From positions 558,001 to 622,000 of the forward strand of contig MCGO01000011.1 of NCBI GenBank assembly GCA_002104985.1: DNA of 64,000 nucleotides, in the 5' to 3' direction. Positions 63,573 to 64,000 of this stretch are shown here, one piece after another. The position numbers and the translations under genes are program-made. This stretch comes from Rhizoclosmatium globosum. Lineage: Eukaryota > Chytridiomycota > Chytridiomycetes > Chytridiales > Chytriomycetaceae. The notes beneath the pieces were generated by a model. It made no database searches, was not told the DNA's origin, and saw nothing but the letters and a program-made list of their open reading frames with translations. Every line of letters starts with the position of its first letter. Within the stretch, counting starts at the first letter, position 1.

Positions 63573-64000
63573 TCAAACGATAACACAGAAAATGTTGTTT
63601 CCTTTTACCAATCGCAAGACATTATCTTGTGCCATCCACATCCCAGTTGGTCCTCGCACTGAATCAGGCAACCAACACACTCGATGTCCTTTGTTAAAAA
63701 GCCACCCTTCTCGCACTGCCAAACCATACCTATCCGTACCATCTACATCATAAAGCGGCCTATCAACTCGCTTTTTAGTCTTGAAACTCCACACCGTGAA
63801 CGTATCCGGTTCATCAACACGTTTCCACAAATCCCCATGATGAAACCGCGCGAATACAAACAGGTTATCAGGCGGCCCACACATTCCTACCTCTTTGCAC
63901 CATTTTGAGTCCCCGCTTACTTGGAACACGCATTCCCCGGTTTCGAGGGACCACGCGCGGACGACTGAATCGCGGCCGGCGGAAAGGACGTATTTGTCGT
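63573..64000 (-). CDS. WD40-repeat protein, C-terminal part
   Basis: Open at the window edge. Reads DKYVLSAGRDSVVRAWSLET, a typical WD40 blade with the D-S-V-x-x-W pattern, then GECVFQVSGDSKWCKEVGMC, RFHHGDLWKRVDEPDTFTVW, FKTKKRVDRPLYDVDGTDRY and the end DNVLRLVKGNNIFCVIV. Blades are imperfect after the first, so the protein ends in a divergent propeller. N-terminal half and any other domain lie outside the window. Confidence 0.83.
   Translation of the reverse strand, partial: DKYVLSAGRDSVVRAWSLETGECVFQVSGDSKWCKEVGMCGPPDNLFVFARFHHGDLWKRVDEPDTFTVWSFKTKKRVDRPLYDVDGTDRYGLAVREGWLFNKGHRVCWLPDSVRGPTGMWMAQDNVLRLVKGNNIFCVIV

Overview
The window reads as nuclear DNA of an early-diverging, zoosporic-type fungus, most likely a chytrid (inference). 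Genes are dense on both strands, separated by tens to a few hundred bases, and many carry several short GT-AG introns of about 45-70 nt. The gene set is eukaryotic: an AP-3 delta adaptin, DDB1, an APC10 subunit, INSIG, a metacaspase, a TALE homeobox factor and ERGIC-53-like lectins. It also has a Plavaka/KDZ-like DNA transposon and lineage-expanded membrane proteins.

Layout. 1-884: an edge-truncated gene with a mitochondrial-type N-terminus and a YCII-domain gene. 1392-4903: two tandem multi-exon LRR membrane proteins. 5217-6205: a secreted CBM19-like, Gly/His-repeat protein followed by a decayed second CBM19. 6351-7697: APC10 and an N-terminally short GST, divergent over 52 bp. 7778-9140 and 15228-17093: two paralogous CDF zinc transporters. 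Between them lie a ~4.7 kb DNA transposon (9194-13863) with two divergent genes, and a tandem DUF2237 pair, one copy with a mitochondrial-type and one with a secretory N-terminus. 17.4-22.4 kb: a small membrane protein, an F-box/ankyrin protein and an unrecognised large protein. 22.9-34.8 kb: an RWD-PARP-VWA fusion, AP-3 delta, a GT77-like glycosyltransferase, INSIG and a membrane RING-H2 ligase. 34.9-46.1 kb: six intronless seven-TM paralogues (two minus, four plus) interleaved with two ERGIC-53-like lectins and one orphan gene. 46.1-48.9 kb: gamma-glutamyl cyclotransferase next to gamma-glutamyltransferase. 49.3-64 kb: TALE homeobox factor, TMEM170, DDB1, WW-domain metacaspase, an unrecognised conserved protein, small secreted/GPI-like proteins, a disordered protein and a truncated WD40 gene.

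The most novel-looking content is the seven-TM cluster. The copies share a loop signature (YSYVRTYPIIEQEFP-like) and a C-terminal Q[DT]T[VIM][VI] motif. Three of them also share an upstream DNA element ending TTACGTAC exactly 14 bp before the start codon. Other candidates are the RWD-PARP-VWA fusion, the passenger gene in the transposon, the Kex2-like repeats of the CBM19 protein, and the WW domain in the metacaspase.

A caution applies throughout: about ten otherwise healthy genes are each broken by what looks like one missing base, and in every case the shift is in the same direction. This fits homopolymer under-calling in the assembly better than independent pseudogenisation, so stops at those points should not be taken literally.
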